This document shows positions 8,976 through 18,236 of a stretch of DNA of 64,000 nt, piece by piece. The notes under the pieces were generated by a model, which had not been told where the DNA came from, ran no database searches, and was given only the letters and a program-made list of their open reading frames with translations. The stretch's first letter is position 1; every line of letters starts with the position of its first letter. This stretch comes from Lachnospiraceae bacterium UBA7202 (GTDB lineage Bacteria; Bacillota; Clostridia; Lachnospirales; Lachnospiraceae), in assembly GCA_002490705.1 (NCBI GenBank), contig DKUO01000037.1, positions 45,333 through 109,332 on the forward strand, read 5' to 3'. A program made the translations under genes and the position numbers.

Positions 8976-11900
8976 ATGGCGTTTGCGCACTTACACGTCC
9001 ACACGGAATACAGTCTCTTGGACGGCTCCAACAAGATCAAAGAATATGTGAAATATGTCAAAGAACTGGGGATGGACAGCGCCGCGATCACGGATCACGG
9101 CGTTATGTACGGCGTTGTCGATTTTTATAAAGCGGCCAAAGAAGCGGGGATCAACCCGGTGATCGGCTGTGAGGTTTACGTGGCGCCCCATTCCCGTTTT
9201 GACAGGGAGCTGACGGGCGGTGAGGACCGCTATTATCATTTGGTGCTCTTGGCAGAGAACAATGTGGGCTATGCCAATCTGGTGAAGATTGTAAGCAAGG
9301 GGTTCACGGAGGGGTATTATTATAAGCCCCGCGTGGACATGGAGCTTTTGGAAAAGTATCACGAGGGCCTGATAGCCCTCTCGGCCTGTCTGGCCGGAGA
9401 AGTGCCCCGCTATATCCAGAAGGGACTGGTGGACGAGGCAAAGAAGGTGGCCCTGAAATATCAGGGGATTTTCGGAAAGGACAACTATTTTTTGGAATTG
9501 CAGGATCACGGGATTCCCGCCCAACAGCAGGTGAATTCCGTGCTTCTTCGCATGAGCAAAGAGCTGGATATCCCGCTTGTGGCGACCAACGACGTGCACT
9601 ACACCTATGCGGAGGATGCGCAGCCCCACGATATCCTGCTCTGCCTGCAGACAGGGAAAAAACTGGCTGACGAGGACCGGATGCGCTACGACGGCGGACA
9701 GTATTACGTCAAGAGCGAGGAGGAGATGAAGGGGCTGTTCCCCTACGCTTGGGAGGCGGTGGAGAATACCCAGCGGATCGCAGACCGCTGTCATGTGGAG
9801 ATTGAATTCGGCCATTATAAAGTGCCCCACTATGAGGCGCCGGACGGCAGCGATTCCTGGACCTATCTGAACAAGCTGTGCCAGGAAGGCATGAAGGAAC
9901 GCTATCCCGAGGATGACGGGACTTTGCAGGAACGTCTGCACTATGAGCTTGATACGATTCAGAGCATGGGCTTTGTGGATTATTTCCTGATCGTCTGGGA
10001 TTATATCAATTTCTGTAGGGAGAATGGGATCGCCGTGGGACCGGGACGTGGTTCGGCGGCGGGAAGCATTGTGTCCTACTGTCTGAAAATAACCAATATT
10101 GATCCCATCAAGTATAATCTGCTCTTTGAACGGTTCCTGAACCCGGAACGCGTATCCATGCCGGATATCGATGTGGATTTCTGCTATGAGAGACGGCAGG
10201 AAGTGATTGACTATGTGGGCCGAAAATACGGCAGCGACAGGGTGGTGCAGATTGTCACTTTCGGTACGATGGCGGCCAAGGGCGTGATCCGCGACGTGGG
10301 AAGAGTCATGGACCTGCCCTATGCCTATGTGGACCGCATCGCGAAGATGATTCCCAACGAACAGAATCAGGGCGTACCCATAGACCGGGCGCTGGAGATG
10401 AACCCGGAGTTAAAAAGCCTCTATCAGGAGGACGAGCAGGTGCACAATCTGATCGACATGAGCAGGCGGCTTGAGGGGCTGCCGCGCCACACCTCCATGC
10501 ATGCGGCCGGTGTGGTGATCTGTCCCGATGAGGCGGACCGGTTTGTTCCCCTTTCCAGAGGCGCGGACGGTTCGATCACAACCCAGTTTCCCATGACCAC
10601 CATCGAGGAGCTGGGGCTTTTGAAGATGGATTTTTTGGGCCTGCGCACCCTCACGGTGATTCAGGATACGGTTCGGCTGATCGAGCAGAGCAAGGGAATT
10701 ACCATAGACATTGATAACATTGATTATGATGACAAGAATGTGCTGGCTTCTCTGGGGACAGGGAAGACGGACGGCGTGTTCCAGCTTGAAAGCGGCGGTA
10801 TGAAGAGCTTTATGAAGGAGTTGAAGCCCCAGAGCCTGGAGGATGTGATCGCGGGTATTTCCCTCTACCGTCCGGGCCCTATGGATTTTATTCCCAAGTA
10901 TATTAAGGGAAAGAACCATCCCGAATCCGTGACCTATGACTGTCCTCAGTTAGAGCCCATTCTGGCGCCCACCTACGGCTGTATCGTGTATCAGGAGCAG
11001 GTGATGCAGATTGTGCGGGATCTGGGCGGTTACACTATGGGCAGGAGCGATCTGGTGCGCCGCGCCATGAGTAAGAAGAAGCAGTATGTGATGGAGCAGG
11101 AGCGGAAAAACTTTACCTACGGCAACCCGGAGGAGGGGGTGCCGGGCTGTGTGGCGGCCGGCATAGACGCTAAGGTGGCGGATCACATCTACGACACCAT
11201 GATGGATTTTGCCAAATACGCTTTCAACAAATCCCACGCCGCCTGCTATGCGGTGGTGGCCTATCAGACCGCTTATTTGAAATATTATCATCCGGTGGAG
11301 TTTATGGCGGCCCTGATGACCTCCGTAATCGACAATCCCAGCAAGGTGGCGGAGTATATTATGACAAGCAGGAGTATGGGGATCCAGATCCTGCCGCCGG
11401 ACATTAACGTGGGAGAAAATGGATTTTCCGTGCACGACGGACAGATCCGCTACGCCCTCTCCGCAATCAAGAGCGTGGGGCGTAACGTGATCGACGCGAT
11501 TGTGGCGGAGCGCGAGGCGAGGGGACCGTATCTGAACCTTGGAGATTTTGTCACACGTGTGACGGACCGGGATATGAATAAGCGCATTGTGGAGCATTTT
11601 ATCAAGGCGGGCGCCATGGACAGCTTGGGCGGCACCAGAAAGCAGCTTTTAAGCGTATATTTGCAGGTGATGGACGGAATCCAACAGGATCGGAAGAACA
11701 ATATGGCGGGGCAGATTTCCCTTTTTGATCTGGCGGCTGAGGAAGAGAAGATGGACTACCGGGTGAGCCTTCCCGATGTGGGCGAGTATTCCAAGGAGAT
11801 GAAGCTCGCTTTCGAGAAGGAAGTGCTGGGTATTTATATCAGCGGCCATCCGTTGGAGGAATACCGGGAAATCTGGAAGAAGCATATCACGAACACCACG

Positions 11901-12431
11901 GCGGATTTCATGTTGGACGAGGATACTGGAGAGTGCAGGGTGGAGGATAACGCAAGGGTTACCATCGGCGGCATGATTACGGAGAAGAAGATCAAATACA
12001 CGAAAAACGAAAAGGTGATGGCCTTTTTGCAGGTAGAAGATCTGGTGGGTTCCGTGGAGGTCATTGTTTTTCCCAGAGATTACGAGCGTTACGGCAGTTC
12101 CATCATAGAGGATGGGAAGGTGTTTATCAGGGGAAGAGTGTCCCTGGAGGAAGATAAGGACGCGAAACTGGTCTGCGAGCAGATTACGACCTTTGACCAG
12201 ATGCCGAAGAAGCTTTGGATCAAATTCCCCACCAAGGAGGCGTTCGAGGAGCAGAAAGAAGCTCTCTTCGGTATTCTGCGGGAGGCGGAGGGGAAGGATA
12301 ACGTGGTGATCTACGTGGAAAATCCCAAGGCCATGAATCCCCTGCCCGCGAATTGGAATGTGTCGGCGCAGGCGGGCCTGATCGGCAGGCTGGAGGCGGC
12401 CTTTGGAGAGGGGAATGTGAGGGTGGTTTAA
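8976..12431 (+). CDS. dnaE: DNA polymerase III alpha subunit (DnaE type)
   Basis: 1151 residues, normal for DnaE1. N-terminal PHP domain with HLHVHTEYS and AITDHGVMYG; polymerase domain with GPGRGSAAGS near 355 and PDIDVDF near 395, which carries the catalytic aspartates; helix-hairpin-helix region around 800-880; OB fold near 990-1030 (VTIGGMITEKKIKYTKN). No exonuclease insert, so it is DnaE rather than PolC. In Bacillota DnaE extends primers before handing over to PolC. The PHP histidines look intact, so proofreading or pyrophosphatase activity is possible. A strong promoter lies upstream; pfkA follows with its own promoter, a common clostridial neighbourhood. Confidence 0.96.
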   Translation: MAFAHLHVHTEYSLLDGSNKIKEYVKYVKELGMDSAAITDHGVMYGVVDFYKAAKEAGINPVIGCEVYVAPHSRFDRELTGGEDRYYHLVLLAENNVGYANLVKIVSKGFTEGYYYKPRVDMELLEKYHEGLIALSACLAGEVPRYIQKGLVDEAKKVALKYQGIFGKDNYFLELQDHGIPAQQQVNSVLLRMSKELDIPLVATNDVHYTYAEDAQPHDILLCLQTGKKLADEDRMRYDGGQYYVKSEEEMKGLFPYAWEAVENTQRIADRCHVEIEFGHYKVPHYEAPDGSDSWTYLNKLCQEGMKERYPEDDGTLQERLHYELDTIQSMGFVDYFLIVWDYINFCRENGIAVGPGRGSAAGSIVSYCLKITNIDPIKYNLLFERFLNPERVSMPDIDVDFCYERRQEVIDYVGRKYGSDRVVQIVTFGTMAAKGVIRDVGRVMDLPYAYVDRIAKMIPNEQNQGVPIDRALEMNPELKSLYQEDEQVHNLIDMSRRLEGLPRHTSMHAAGVVICPDEADRFVPLSRGADGSITTQFPMTTIEELGLLKMDFLGLRTLTVIQDTVRLIEQSKGITIDIDNIDYDDKNVLASLGTGKTDGVFQLESGGMKSFMKELKPQSLEDVIAGISLYRPGPMDFIPKYIKGKNHPESVTYDCPQLEPILAPTYGCIVYQEQVMQIVRDLGGYTMGRSDLVRRAMSKKKQYVMEQERKNFTYGNPEEGVPGCVAAGIDAKVADHIYDTMMDFAKYAFNKSHAACYAVVAYQTAYLKYYHPVEFMAALMTSVIDNPSKVAEYIMTSRSMGIQILPPDINVGENGFSVHDGQIRYALSAIKSVGRNVIDAIVAEREARGPYLNLGDFVTRVTDRDMNKRIVEHFIKAGAMDSLGGTRKQLLSVYLQVMDGIQQDRKNNMAGQISLFDLAAEEEKMDYRVSLPDVGEYSKEMKLAFEKEVLGIYISGHPLEEYREIWKKHITNTTADFMLDEDTGECRVEDNARVTIGGMITEKKIKYTKNEKVMAFLQVEDLVGSVEVIVFPRDYERYGSSIIEDGKVFIRGRVSLEEDKDAKLVCEQITTFDQMPKKLWIKFPTKEAFEEQKEALFGILREAEGKDNVVIYVENPKAMNPLPANWNVSAQAGLIGRLEAAFGEGNVRVV

Positions 12432-12448
12432 AGAGGAATGGAAAAATA

Positions 12449-12477
12449 TTGAAAATCCCAGATTGATAGAGTAAAAT
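12449..12477 (+). promoter_or_regulatory. Sigma-A promoter for pfkA
   Basis: TTGAAA (12449-12454), 17-bp spacer, TAAAAT (12472-12477). It lets pfkA be transcribed apart from dnaE, with a leader of about 85 nt in which no known element was recognised. Confidence 0.6.
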
Positions 12478-12570
12478 AAAGTTGAATTTATTTTGTGAGA
12501 GTTTAGGCGATGCGTGGAGATGAAAGTCGGTAATGTGTCAAAAGCATGACAGAAAGGTGTGGATATCGGA

Positions 12571-13539
12571 ATGGCGAAGCAGATCAAAACAATCGGCGTA
12601 TTGACCAGCGGAGGTGATGCGCCGGGTATGAACGCGGCGATTCGCGCGGTGGTCAGAAAGGGAATCGCTAACGGGGTCAAGGTTAAGGGGATCAAGAAAG
12701 GATATCAGGGTCTTCTGAATGAAGAGATCATAGATATGGAAAAATGGACGGTGTCAGACACGATCCAGCGTGGCGGTACGATTCTGGGCACGGCCCGCTG
12801 CCACGAGTTCCGTACGGAGGAAGGGCAGCAGAAGGGGGCGGAGATCTGCCGCAAGCACGGGATCGACGGGCTTGTGGTGATCGGCGGCGACGGCTCTTAC
12901 CGCGGTGCGCAGGCGTTGTCCAGACATGGCATCAACACCATAGGACTGCCGGGTACGATTGATCTGGATATTGCCTGTACAGAATACACCATCGGGTTTG
13001 ATACGGCGATCAACACGGCTATGCAGGCGATTGATAAGGTCAGAGATACTTCCTCCTCCCATGAAAGGTGCAGTATCATTGAGGTAATGGGCAGAAATGC
13101 GGGTTATATCGCTCTGTGGTGCGGTATTTCCAACGGCGCCGAGGACATTCTCCTTCCAGAAAAATACGATTACAATGAGCAGCAGATCATCAACAATATT
13201 ATCGCCAACAGGAAGCGCGGCAAGACCCACCACCTGATCATCAACGCGGAGGGTATCGGACATTCGACTTCCATGGCGAGACGGATCGAGGCGGCTACGG
13301 GTATTGAGACCAGAGCGACGATTTTGGGCTACATGCAGCGCGGCGGCTCCCCTACCTGTAAGGATCGCTATTACGCTTCCATTATGGGCTGTTATGCGGC
13401 GGATATCCTCTGTGACGGCAAGACCAACCGCGTGGTGGGATATCAGCATGGCGAGTTCCTTGATTTCGATATTGAGGAGGCCCTCAATATGCAGAAGGGA
13501 ATTCCTGAATATGCCTTTGAAATGTCGAAGATTTTATAG
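12571..13539 (+). CDS. pfkA: ATP-dependent 6-phosphofructokinase
   Basis: 322 residues, standard length. Phosphorylates fructose 6-phosphate in glycolysis. GGDAPGMNAAIR lies at the N-terminus; GGDGS at about 106-110 has Gly where pyrophosphate-using enzymes have Asp, so ATP is predicted as phosphate donor. The catalytic segment reads PGTIDLDIACTEYTIGF with D131 retained, but Leu replaces the usual Asn in TIDND and Glu the usual Asp in TDYT. EVMGRNAGYIALWCG and ATILGYMQRGGSPT also match. ATG 12571 is preferred to GTG 12559, because AAAGG at about 12554-12558 is correctly spaced only for the ATG. Confidence 0.95.
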   Translation: MAKQIKTIGVLTSGGDAPGMNAAIRAVVRKGIANGVKVKGIKKGYQGLLNEEIIDMEKWTVSDTIQRGGTILGTARCHEFRTEEGQQKGAEICRKHGIDGLVVIGGDGSYRGAQALSRHGINTIGLPGTIDLDIACTEYTIGFDTAINTAMQAIDKVRDTSSSHERCSIIEVMGRNAGYIALWCGISNGAEDILLPEKYDYNEQQIINNIIANRKRGKTHHLIINAEGIGHSTSMARRIEAATGIETRATILGYMQRGGSPTCKDRYYASIMGCYAADILCDGKTNRVVGYQHGEFLDFDIEEALNMQKGIPEYAFEMSKIL

Positions 13540-13555
13540 TTTATTACAGTAGATG

Positions 13556-13589
13556 CGTTCCCCGCGGATGGTTTCATCTGCGGGGAACG
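13556..13589 (+). terminator. Hairpin after pfkA, possible terminator
   Basis: CGTTCCCCGC and GCGGGGAACG form a 10-bp stem, with an inner GATG/CATC pairing. Only a short T run follows, so termination is uncertain. Confidence 0.4.
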
Positions 13590-13626
13590 TTCGCGTATAA
13601 GCAAACTTGGAAGACGGAGCAGAAAA

Positions 13627-14427
13627 ATGATAACAAGTTTACATAACAAAGAGGCTAAGACAGTCACGGCTCTCGCTGCCAGGAAGAAGGAGCGGGACAG
13701 GCAGGGGCTCTTTATCGTGGAAGGGCCGAAAATGTTCGGGGAGGCCCCGGCAGAGCGGATCAGCCGTGTCTATCTGTCACAGAGCGCAGCGGCGCAGATG
13801 AAGGAGCAGTATGGCGAAAAACTGGCGGGCCTTTCCTGCGAGATGGTGTCGGACGAGGTGTTTGCGAAAATGTCGGACACGAAGACGCCGCAGGGGATTC
13901 TCTGCCTCGTGCGGCAGCAGCAATATCATATAGAAGAGATTTTGCAGGATAAAAATAAAAAACAACCGTTATTAATTATTCTGGAGGATATTCAGGACCC
14001 GGGAAATCTGGGGACTATTTTCCGCACGGCGGAGGCTGCGGGGGCGGACGGCGTGATCATGAGCAGCAGAACGGCGGATATTTATAATCCGAAGACGATC
14101 CGCTCCACCATGGGCTCTGTTTACCGGATTCCTTTTCTTTACGTGGAAGACCTTTCTTCTATTATAAAGAAGGTGCGGGAGAAGGGCGTGCGCGTCTATG
14201 CGGCCCATCTGGGAGGGACGGCGTCCTATGACGCCTGTTGTTATCAGAAGGGGACGGCTTTTTTGATCGGGAATGAGGCGAACGGTCTGCGGGAGGAGAC
14301 GGCGGCCTGTGCGGACACGGTGATCCATATTCCGATGGAGGGGCAGGTGGAATCTCTCAATGCGGCTGTGGCGTCTTCGATTCTGCTATTTGAGGCTTCA
14401 CGACAGAGGAGAATGAGTAAATCATGA
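13627..14427 (+). CDS. SpoU/TrmH-family RNA 2'-O-methyltransferase
   Basis: 266 residues. N-terminal substrate-binding region (about 1-100) with KERDRQGLFIVEGPKMF, then the SPOUT (trefoil-knot) domain with LEDIQDPGNLGTIFRTAEA, IGNEANGLREE and VESLNAAVASSILLFEASRQ, the three SpoU motifs in order. Members methylate 2'-hydroxyls in 23S rRNA or tRNA using SAM; RlmB- or TsnR-like are the nearest types but the target nucleotide cannot be told. ATG 13627 is preceded by a purine-rich GGAGCAGAAAA. It lies between a hairpin after pfkA and proC, all on one strand. Confidence 0.88.
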   Translation: MITSLHNKEAKTVTALAARKKERDRQGLFIVEGPKMFGEAPAERISRVYLSQSAAAQMKEQYGEKLAGLSCEMVSDEVFAKMSDTKTPQGILCLVRQQQYHIEEILQDKNKKQPLLIILEDIQDPGNLGTIFRTAEAAGADGVIMSSRTADIYNPKTIRSTMGSVYRIPFLYVEDLSSIIKKVREKGVRVYAAHLGGTASYDACCYQKGTAFLIGNEANGLREETAACADTVIHIPMEGQVESLNAAVASSILLFEASRQRRMSKS

Positions 14428-14604
14428 TTTAACTTACCGGATCTGAGAAAAAGTGGAACAACAGAGAAGATATATCCCCGCAGGAAAAATAGGTGAAAAG
14501 CATCGAATAACTGCAAAAATCGAGGAAAATAGCGGGTGATATTTAAAAAGAAAGAAAAAGGTAAATTGGCAAAAAATGTAAATTTAGATTTAAGGAGGAT
14601 GGAT

Positions 14605-15399
14605 ATGAAAATCGGTTTTATTGGATTGGGAAACATGGCGCGCGCCATCATCGGCGGTATGCTTGAGAAGGGGATTGTGTCTGCGGAGGATATCTGCGGC
14701 AGCGCGAAAACGCAGAAGACGCTGGAGGCGGTACAGAAAACATACGGGATACATGTGTTTCAATCCAATGCGGCGGTGGCTTCTCAGTGTGAGACGCTGG
14801 TTCTGGCGGTAAAGCCCCAATTTTTGGAGGGCGTGATCAGGGAAATCCGTGATGCGGTGCAGCCGGACACGCTGATTATCAGTATTGCGGCGGGTAAGAC
14901 ATTGGATTGGCTGGAGAAAGCCTTCGGCAGGAAAATAAAGCTGGTTCGCTGTATGCCGAATACGCCGGCCCTTGTGGGAGAAGGGTGCACGGGCGTCTGC
15001 GCCAATGGTGCGGTGTCGGAGGAGGAGACGGCGTATAGTCTCCGTCTGATGGAAAGCTTCGGGAAAGCCAGTCTGGTGGAGGAGCGGTTGATGAACGCAG
15101 TGGGTGCGGTAAGCGGTTCTTCTCCCGCCTATGTATTCCTTTTTATTGAGGCTATGGCGGATGCGGGCGTGGCGGCGGGTATGCCGCGGGCGCAGGCTTA
15201 TGAATTTGCGGCGCAGGCGGTGTATGGCAGCGCGAAACTGATGCTTGAGACGGGAAAACATCCCGGCGAGCTGAAGGATATGGTGTGTTCTCCGGGCGGC
15301 ACTACCATAGAGGGTGTGCGTGTATTGGAGGAAGCCGGGTTTCGCGGTGCGGTGATGAACGCTCTTCTTGCCACTGTGGAGAAATCTCTAAAGTTGTAG
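14605..15399 (+). CDS. proC: Pyrroline-5-carboxylate reductase
   Basis: 264 residues; reduces pyrroline-5-carboxylate to proline with NAD(P)H, the last step of proline synthesis. N-terminal Rossmann motif GFIGLGNMARAIIGGML, then AVKPQFLEGV, RCMPNTPALVGEG, AVSGSSPAYVF and the C-terminal signature SPGGTTIEGVRVLEE. ATG 14605 sits 6 nt after a full AAGGAGG at 14592-14598; an ATG two codons earlier overlaps less well, and the longer open frame upstream has no ribosome site. About 175 bp of featureless AT-rich DNA precedes it. Confidence 0.95.
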   Translation: MKIGFIGLGNMARAIIGGMLEKGIVSAEDICGSAKTQKTLEAVQKTYGIHVFQSNAAVASQCETLVLAVKPQFLEGVIREIRDAVQPDTLIISIAAGKTLDWLEKAFGRKIKLVRCMPNTPALVGEGCTGVCANGAVSEEETAYSLRLMESFGKASLVEERLMNAVGAVSGSSPAYVFLFIEAMADAGVAAGMPRAQAYEFAAQAVYGSAKLMLETGKHPGELKDMVCSPGGTTIEGVRVLEEAGFRGAVMNALLATVEKSLKL

Positions 15400-15475
15400 T
15401 TTGTCGGAACATCTTGTATTTTGTAGAAAAATAGTAACAAAATATGGAGATAAATCAGAGCCAAATTGTATAAAC

Positions 15476-15504
15476 TTGACAAAGAATAGGTGTTTTGCTA
15501 AAAT
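15476..15504 (+). promoter_or_regulatory. Extended -10 sigma-A promoter before the SleB-type hydrolase
   Basis: Perfect TTGACA (15476-15481), 17-bp spacer, TAAAAT (15499-15504) with TG one base before the -10. Confidence 0.7.
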
Positions 15505-15610
15505 AATCCATACTTAATCAAAATGTAACAATTTTGTAACAATCTGGATCGATCTTTTGAGGATATGGGAGCTGAATGCTTCCTGTATGGAGGAAGATGG
15601 AGGGATGTTT

Positions 15611-16672
15611 ATGCTGAGAAGGTATAAACTTCTGCTTGCCTGTCTGATTTTCGGTATCAGTTTATGCGGTTTGTCTCTGGAGGCGCAGGCCACCAGCAGA
15701 AAGGATTATCTGGATTCCCTGAATGTGGGAGTGACGCAGTTTGTAGATCCGTCCGGAAAGCCGGCAACCGAAGAGACGATACGGGAGCTGACTGAGCTTT
15801 CCGGGACAAACGGCGGGCAGAAGGAGACAGATTTGGTTATGGCCAATGTGCAGGTGGCCATGAATGTGCGTGAGGAGGCCAACGAGGAATCGGCGAAGGT
15901 TGGTCTGCTCTACAAGGACTGCGGCGGCAGAATATTGGAGAGAAAAGACGGTTGGACAAGACTTCGGAGCGGCGACCTTGTGGGATGGGCAAGAGACGAC
16001 TATCTGCTTTTCGGAGAGGACGCGGAAGCGCTTGCACAGGAAGTGGGTAATCTCATTGTCCAGATCGAGACGGACACGCTCTGCGTAAGGCTGGAACCGG
16101 AGACAGACGCGGAGGCAATCGGTTATATTCCGAGGGACGAAGAGCTGGAAATCATAGAACAGCTGGACGACCAGTGGATCAGCGTCAACTATGAGGGAGA
16201 GACCGGCTATGTCTCTTCGGAGTATGTGGATGTGGATTTCCACATCGACGAAGGCGAGACACTGATAGCCATCAATAAGAGAGAAGAAGCGGAGCGTCAG
16301 GCGAAACTGACAGCCAACAGGGGCGCGGTAGTTGTGGGCGGAGACGACACAAGGCTGCTTGCGGCGCTGATCTACTGTGAGGCCGGAATAGAGACCTACA
16401 ACGGCAAGCTGGCGGTGGGCGCGGTGGTAATGAACCGTGTCAGGAGTGCGGCTTATCCCAATACAATATCAGGTGTTATATTTGCGTCCGGGCAGTTTAC
16501 ACCGGCTATGAACGGCAAAGTGGCCAGAGTTTACGGCGGGGATATTCCGGAGGAATGCTGGCAGGCGGCGAGAGCGGCGATCAACGGTGAGACAAACGTG
16601 GGCGATGCGACGCATTTCAGGGTTGCCGGCAACCATGAGGGCCTGCTGATCGACAGACAAGTCTTTTGGTGA
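15611..16672 (+). CDS. Secreted cell-wall hydrolase, two SH3 domains plus SleB-type domain
   Basis: 353 residues. Signal peptide about 1-27 (MLRRYKLLLACLIFGISLCG, likely cut near AQA). Two bacterial SH3 repeats at about 75-140 and 145-210, each with an NVREEAN/CVRLEPE-like start and a WARDDYL/YVSSEYV end; these bind peptidoglycan. The C-terminal Hydrolase_2 (SleB/CwlJ) domain about 248-353 has the catalytic glutamate E257 in IYCEAG and NRVRSAAYPNTI. The domain cleaves glycan strands as a lytic transglycosylase or cortex enzyme; with SH3 modules a vegetative wall role is as likely as germination. Start ATG 15611 follows GGAGGG; two upstream in-frame ATGs lack a site. Confidence 0.88.
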   Translation: MLRRYKLLLACLIFGISLCGLSLEAQATSRKDYLDSLNVGVTQFVDPSGKPATEETIRELTELSGTNGGQKETDLVMANVQVAMNVREEANEESAKVGLLYKDCGGRILERKDGWTRLRSGDLVGWARDDYLLFGEDAEALAQEVGNLIVQIETDTLCVRLEPETDAEAIGYIPRDEELEIIEQLDDQWISVNYEGETGYVSSEYVDVDFHIDEGETLIAINKREEAERQAKLTANRGAVVVGGDDTRLLAALIYCEAGIETYNGKLAVGAVVMNRVRSAAYPNTISGVIFASGQFTPAMNGKVARVYGGDIPEECWQAARAAINGETNVGDATHFRVAGNHEGLLIDRQVFW

Positions 16673-16744
16673 TAAACCTTGCCACTTTAGATAAAATACT
16701 GTATGATGGTAAAGTATGAAGCGGCAAGGAAGGAAGTGAAAATA

Positions 16745-17200
16745 ATGGATATACAGGCAATTAACATGACGGTAGTCTGGCTGGTCGTTCTTGTGGTGCT
16801 GGTCGTGATAGAGCTTGCCACGATGGGACTTACCACTGTCTGGTTTGCAGGCGGCGCGCTGGTGGCTACGCTGGCGTCTCTGTGTCATTTGCCGGTTGTG
16901 GTGCAGGTGATCCTGTTTCTTGTGGTTTCGGCGCTGCTATTGTATTTTACAAGACCGCTTGCGGTAAAATATTTTAACAAGGACCGGGTGCGCACGAACG
17001 CGGAGAGTCTGGTGGGCCGGCAGGCGATTGTGATCAGCGAGATCGACAATCTGCAAGGCATCGGTCAGGTCAATGTGGGCGGCATGGAGTGGTCCGCAAG
17101 ATCGAAGAGCGACGACAAACCCCTGCCTGTGGGAGCGGTTGTGATTGTGCTTGCCATAGACGGCGTGAAGCTGATCGTAGAGGAAAAAGTGGAGCAGTAA
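16745..17200 (+). CDS. NfeD-like membrane protein
   Basis: 151 residues. Hydrophobic segments about 8-30, 32-46 and 50-66 give two or three membrane helices; residues 80-148 form the OB-like NfeD domain (LVGRQAIVISEIDNLQGIG, VNVGGMEWSARS). Short NfeD proteins without the ClpP-like protease part are encoded beside SPFH proteins and are thought to help them assemble membrane domains. ATG 16745 follows AAGGAAG. The SPFH gene starts 25 bp downstream, so the two form one operon. Confidence 0.85.
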   Translation: MDIQAINMTVVWLVVLVVLVVIELATMGLTTVWFAGGALVATLASLCHLPVVVQVILFLVVSALLLYFTRPLAVKYFNKDRVRTNAESLVGRQAIVISEIDNLQGIGQVNVGGMEWSARSKSDDKPLPVGAVVIVLAIDGVKLIVEEKVEQ

Positions 17201-17225
17201 TTGCTTCGGAAAAGGAGTATAGATT

Positions 17226-18146
17226 ATGGGTGGACTGATTGCATTAGTGGTTGTTTTGATTTTGGCGGTGGCTATCTTGATGTCCTGCATCAAGATTGTG
17301 CCTCAGGCGCACGCCTACGTGGTGGAGCGGCTCGGCGCATACCAGCAGACATGGTCTGTGGGTCTGCACATCAAGGTGCCTTTTATTGATACGGTGGCAA
17401 AGAGGGTGATTTTGAAGGAGCAGGTAGTGGATTTCGCGCCCCAGCCCGTGATAACGAAGGATAACGTAACCATGCGGATTGACACGGTGGTGTTTTTCCA
17501 GATCACGGACCCGAAGCTTTTTGCTTACGGTGTGGAGAATCCGATCATGGCTATCGAGAATTTGACGGCGACAACGCTACGTAACATCATCGGCGAGATG
17601 GAGCTGGACCAGACCCTGACTTCCAGAGAGGTGATTAATACAAAGATGCGCGCTTCCCTTGATATTGCCACAGATCCCTGGGGTATCAAGGTAAACCGTG
17701 TGGAGCTTAAGAATATTATTCCCCCGGCGGCGATTCAGGACGCCATGGAGAAGCAGATGAAAGCGGAGCGTGAGCGCCGTGAAGCGATTCTGCGTGCGGA
17801 AGGTGAGAAGAAGTCTACCATTCTGGTGGCGGAAGGTCAGAAGGAGTCCGCGATTTTGGAAGCGGAGGCAGAGAAGCAGTCCGCGATCCTGCGCGCCGAG
17901 GCGGAAAAGGAGAAGATGATCCGTGAAGCGGAAGGTGAGGCGGAAGCGATTCTCAAAGTGCAGAAGGCTACGGCGGACGGTATCCGCATGATCCGTGAGG
18001 CGGGCGCAGACGAGGCGGTGCTTCGGATCAAGAGTCTGGAGGCGTTTGAGAAGGCGGCTGACGGACAGGCGACGAAGATCATCATTCCTTCGGAAATTCA
18101 GGGACTTGCGGGCCTTGCGGCTTCCGCAAAGGAAGTCTTTAAGTAG
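17226..18146 (+). CDS. SPFH/Band 7 membrane protein (stomatin/QmcA type)
   Basis: 306 residues. One N-terminal membrane helix (about 4-24), the SPFH domain about 25-190 (VPQAHAYVVERLGAYQQTW, VVDFAPQPVITKDNV), then a helical tail with repeats around AEGEKKSTILVAEGQK and AEAEKQSAILRAEAEKEK. These assemble into large membrane rings and organise membrane microdomains or proteases. Strong AAAGGAG site before ATG 17226. Pairs with the NfeD gene upstream. Full length and ordinary. Confidence 0.92.
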   Translation: MGGLIALVVVLILAVAILMSCIKIVPQAHAYVVERLGAYQQTWSVGLHIKVPFIDTVAKRVILKEQVVDFAPQPVITKDNVTMRIDTVVFFQITDPKLFAYGVENPIMAIENLTATTLRNIIGEMELDQTLTSREVINTKMRASLDIATDPWGIKVNRVELKNIIPPAAIQDAMEKQMKAERERREAILRAEGEKKSTILVAEGQKESAILEAEAEKQSAILRAEAEKEKMIREAEGEAEAILKVQKATADGIRMIREAGADEAVLRIKSLEAFEKAADGQATKIIIPSEIQGLAGLAASAKEVFK

Positions 18147-18179
18147 GTTTGACCAAAAACAGAAGATGGAACTTAAATG

Positions 18180-18207
18180 ACAGGACGGTTCTGTGGACCC
18201 GTCCTGT
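18180..18207 (+). terminator. Hairpin between the SPFH gene and argF
   Basis: Perfect 9-bp stem ACAGGACGG/CCGTCCTGT with a 10-nt loop; the T run after it is short, so it is a weak terminator or attenuator. Confidence 0.4.
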
Positions 18208-18236
18208 TTGATACATGGAAAGGAACGGAGAGCATC

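Noticed and set aside
8991..9941. Long open frame (316 codons) antisense to dnaE
   Set aside because: It mirrors the conserved PHP and polymerase coding sequence, has no ribosome site or recognisable domain, and is explained by the codon pattern of dnaE.
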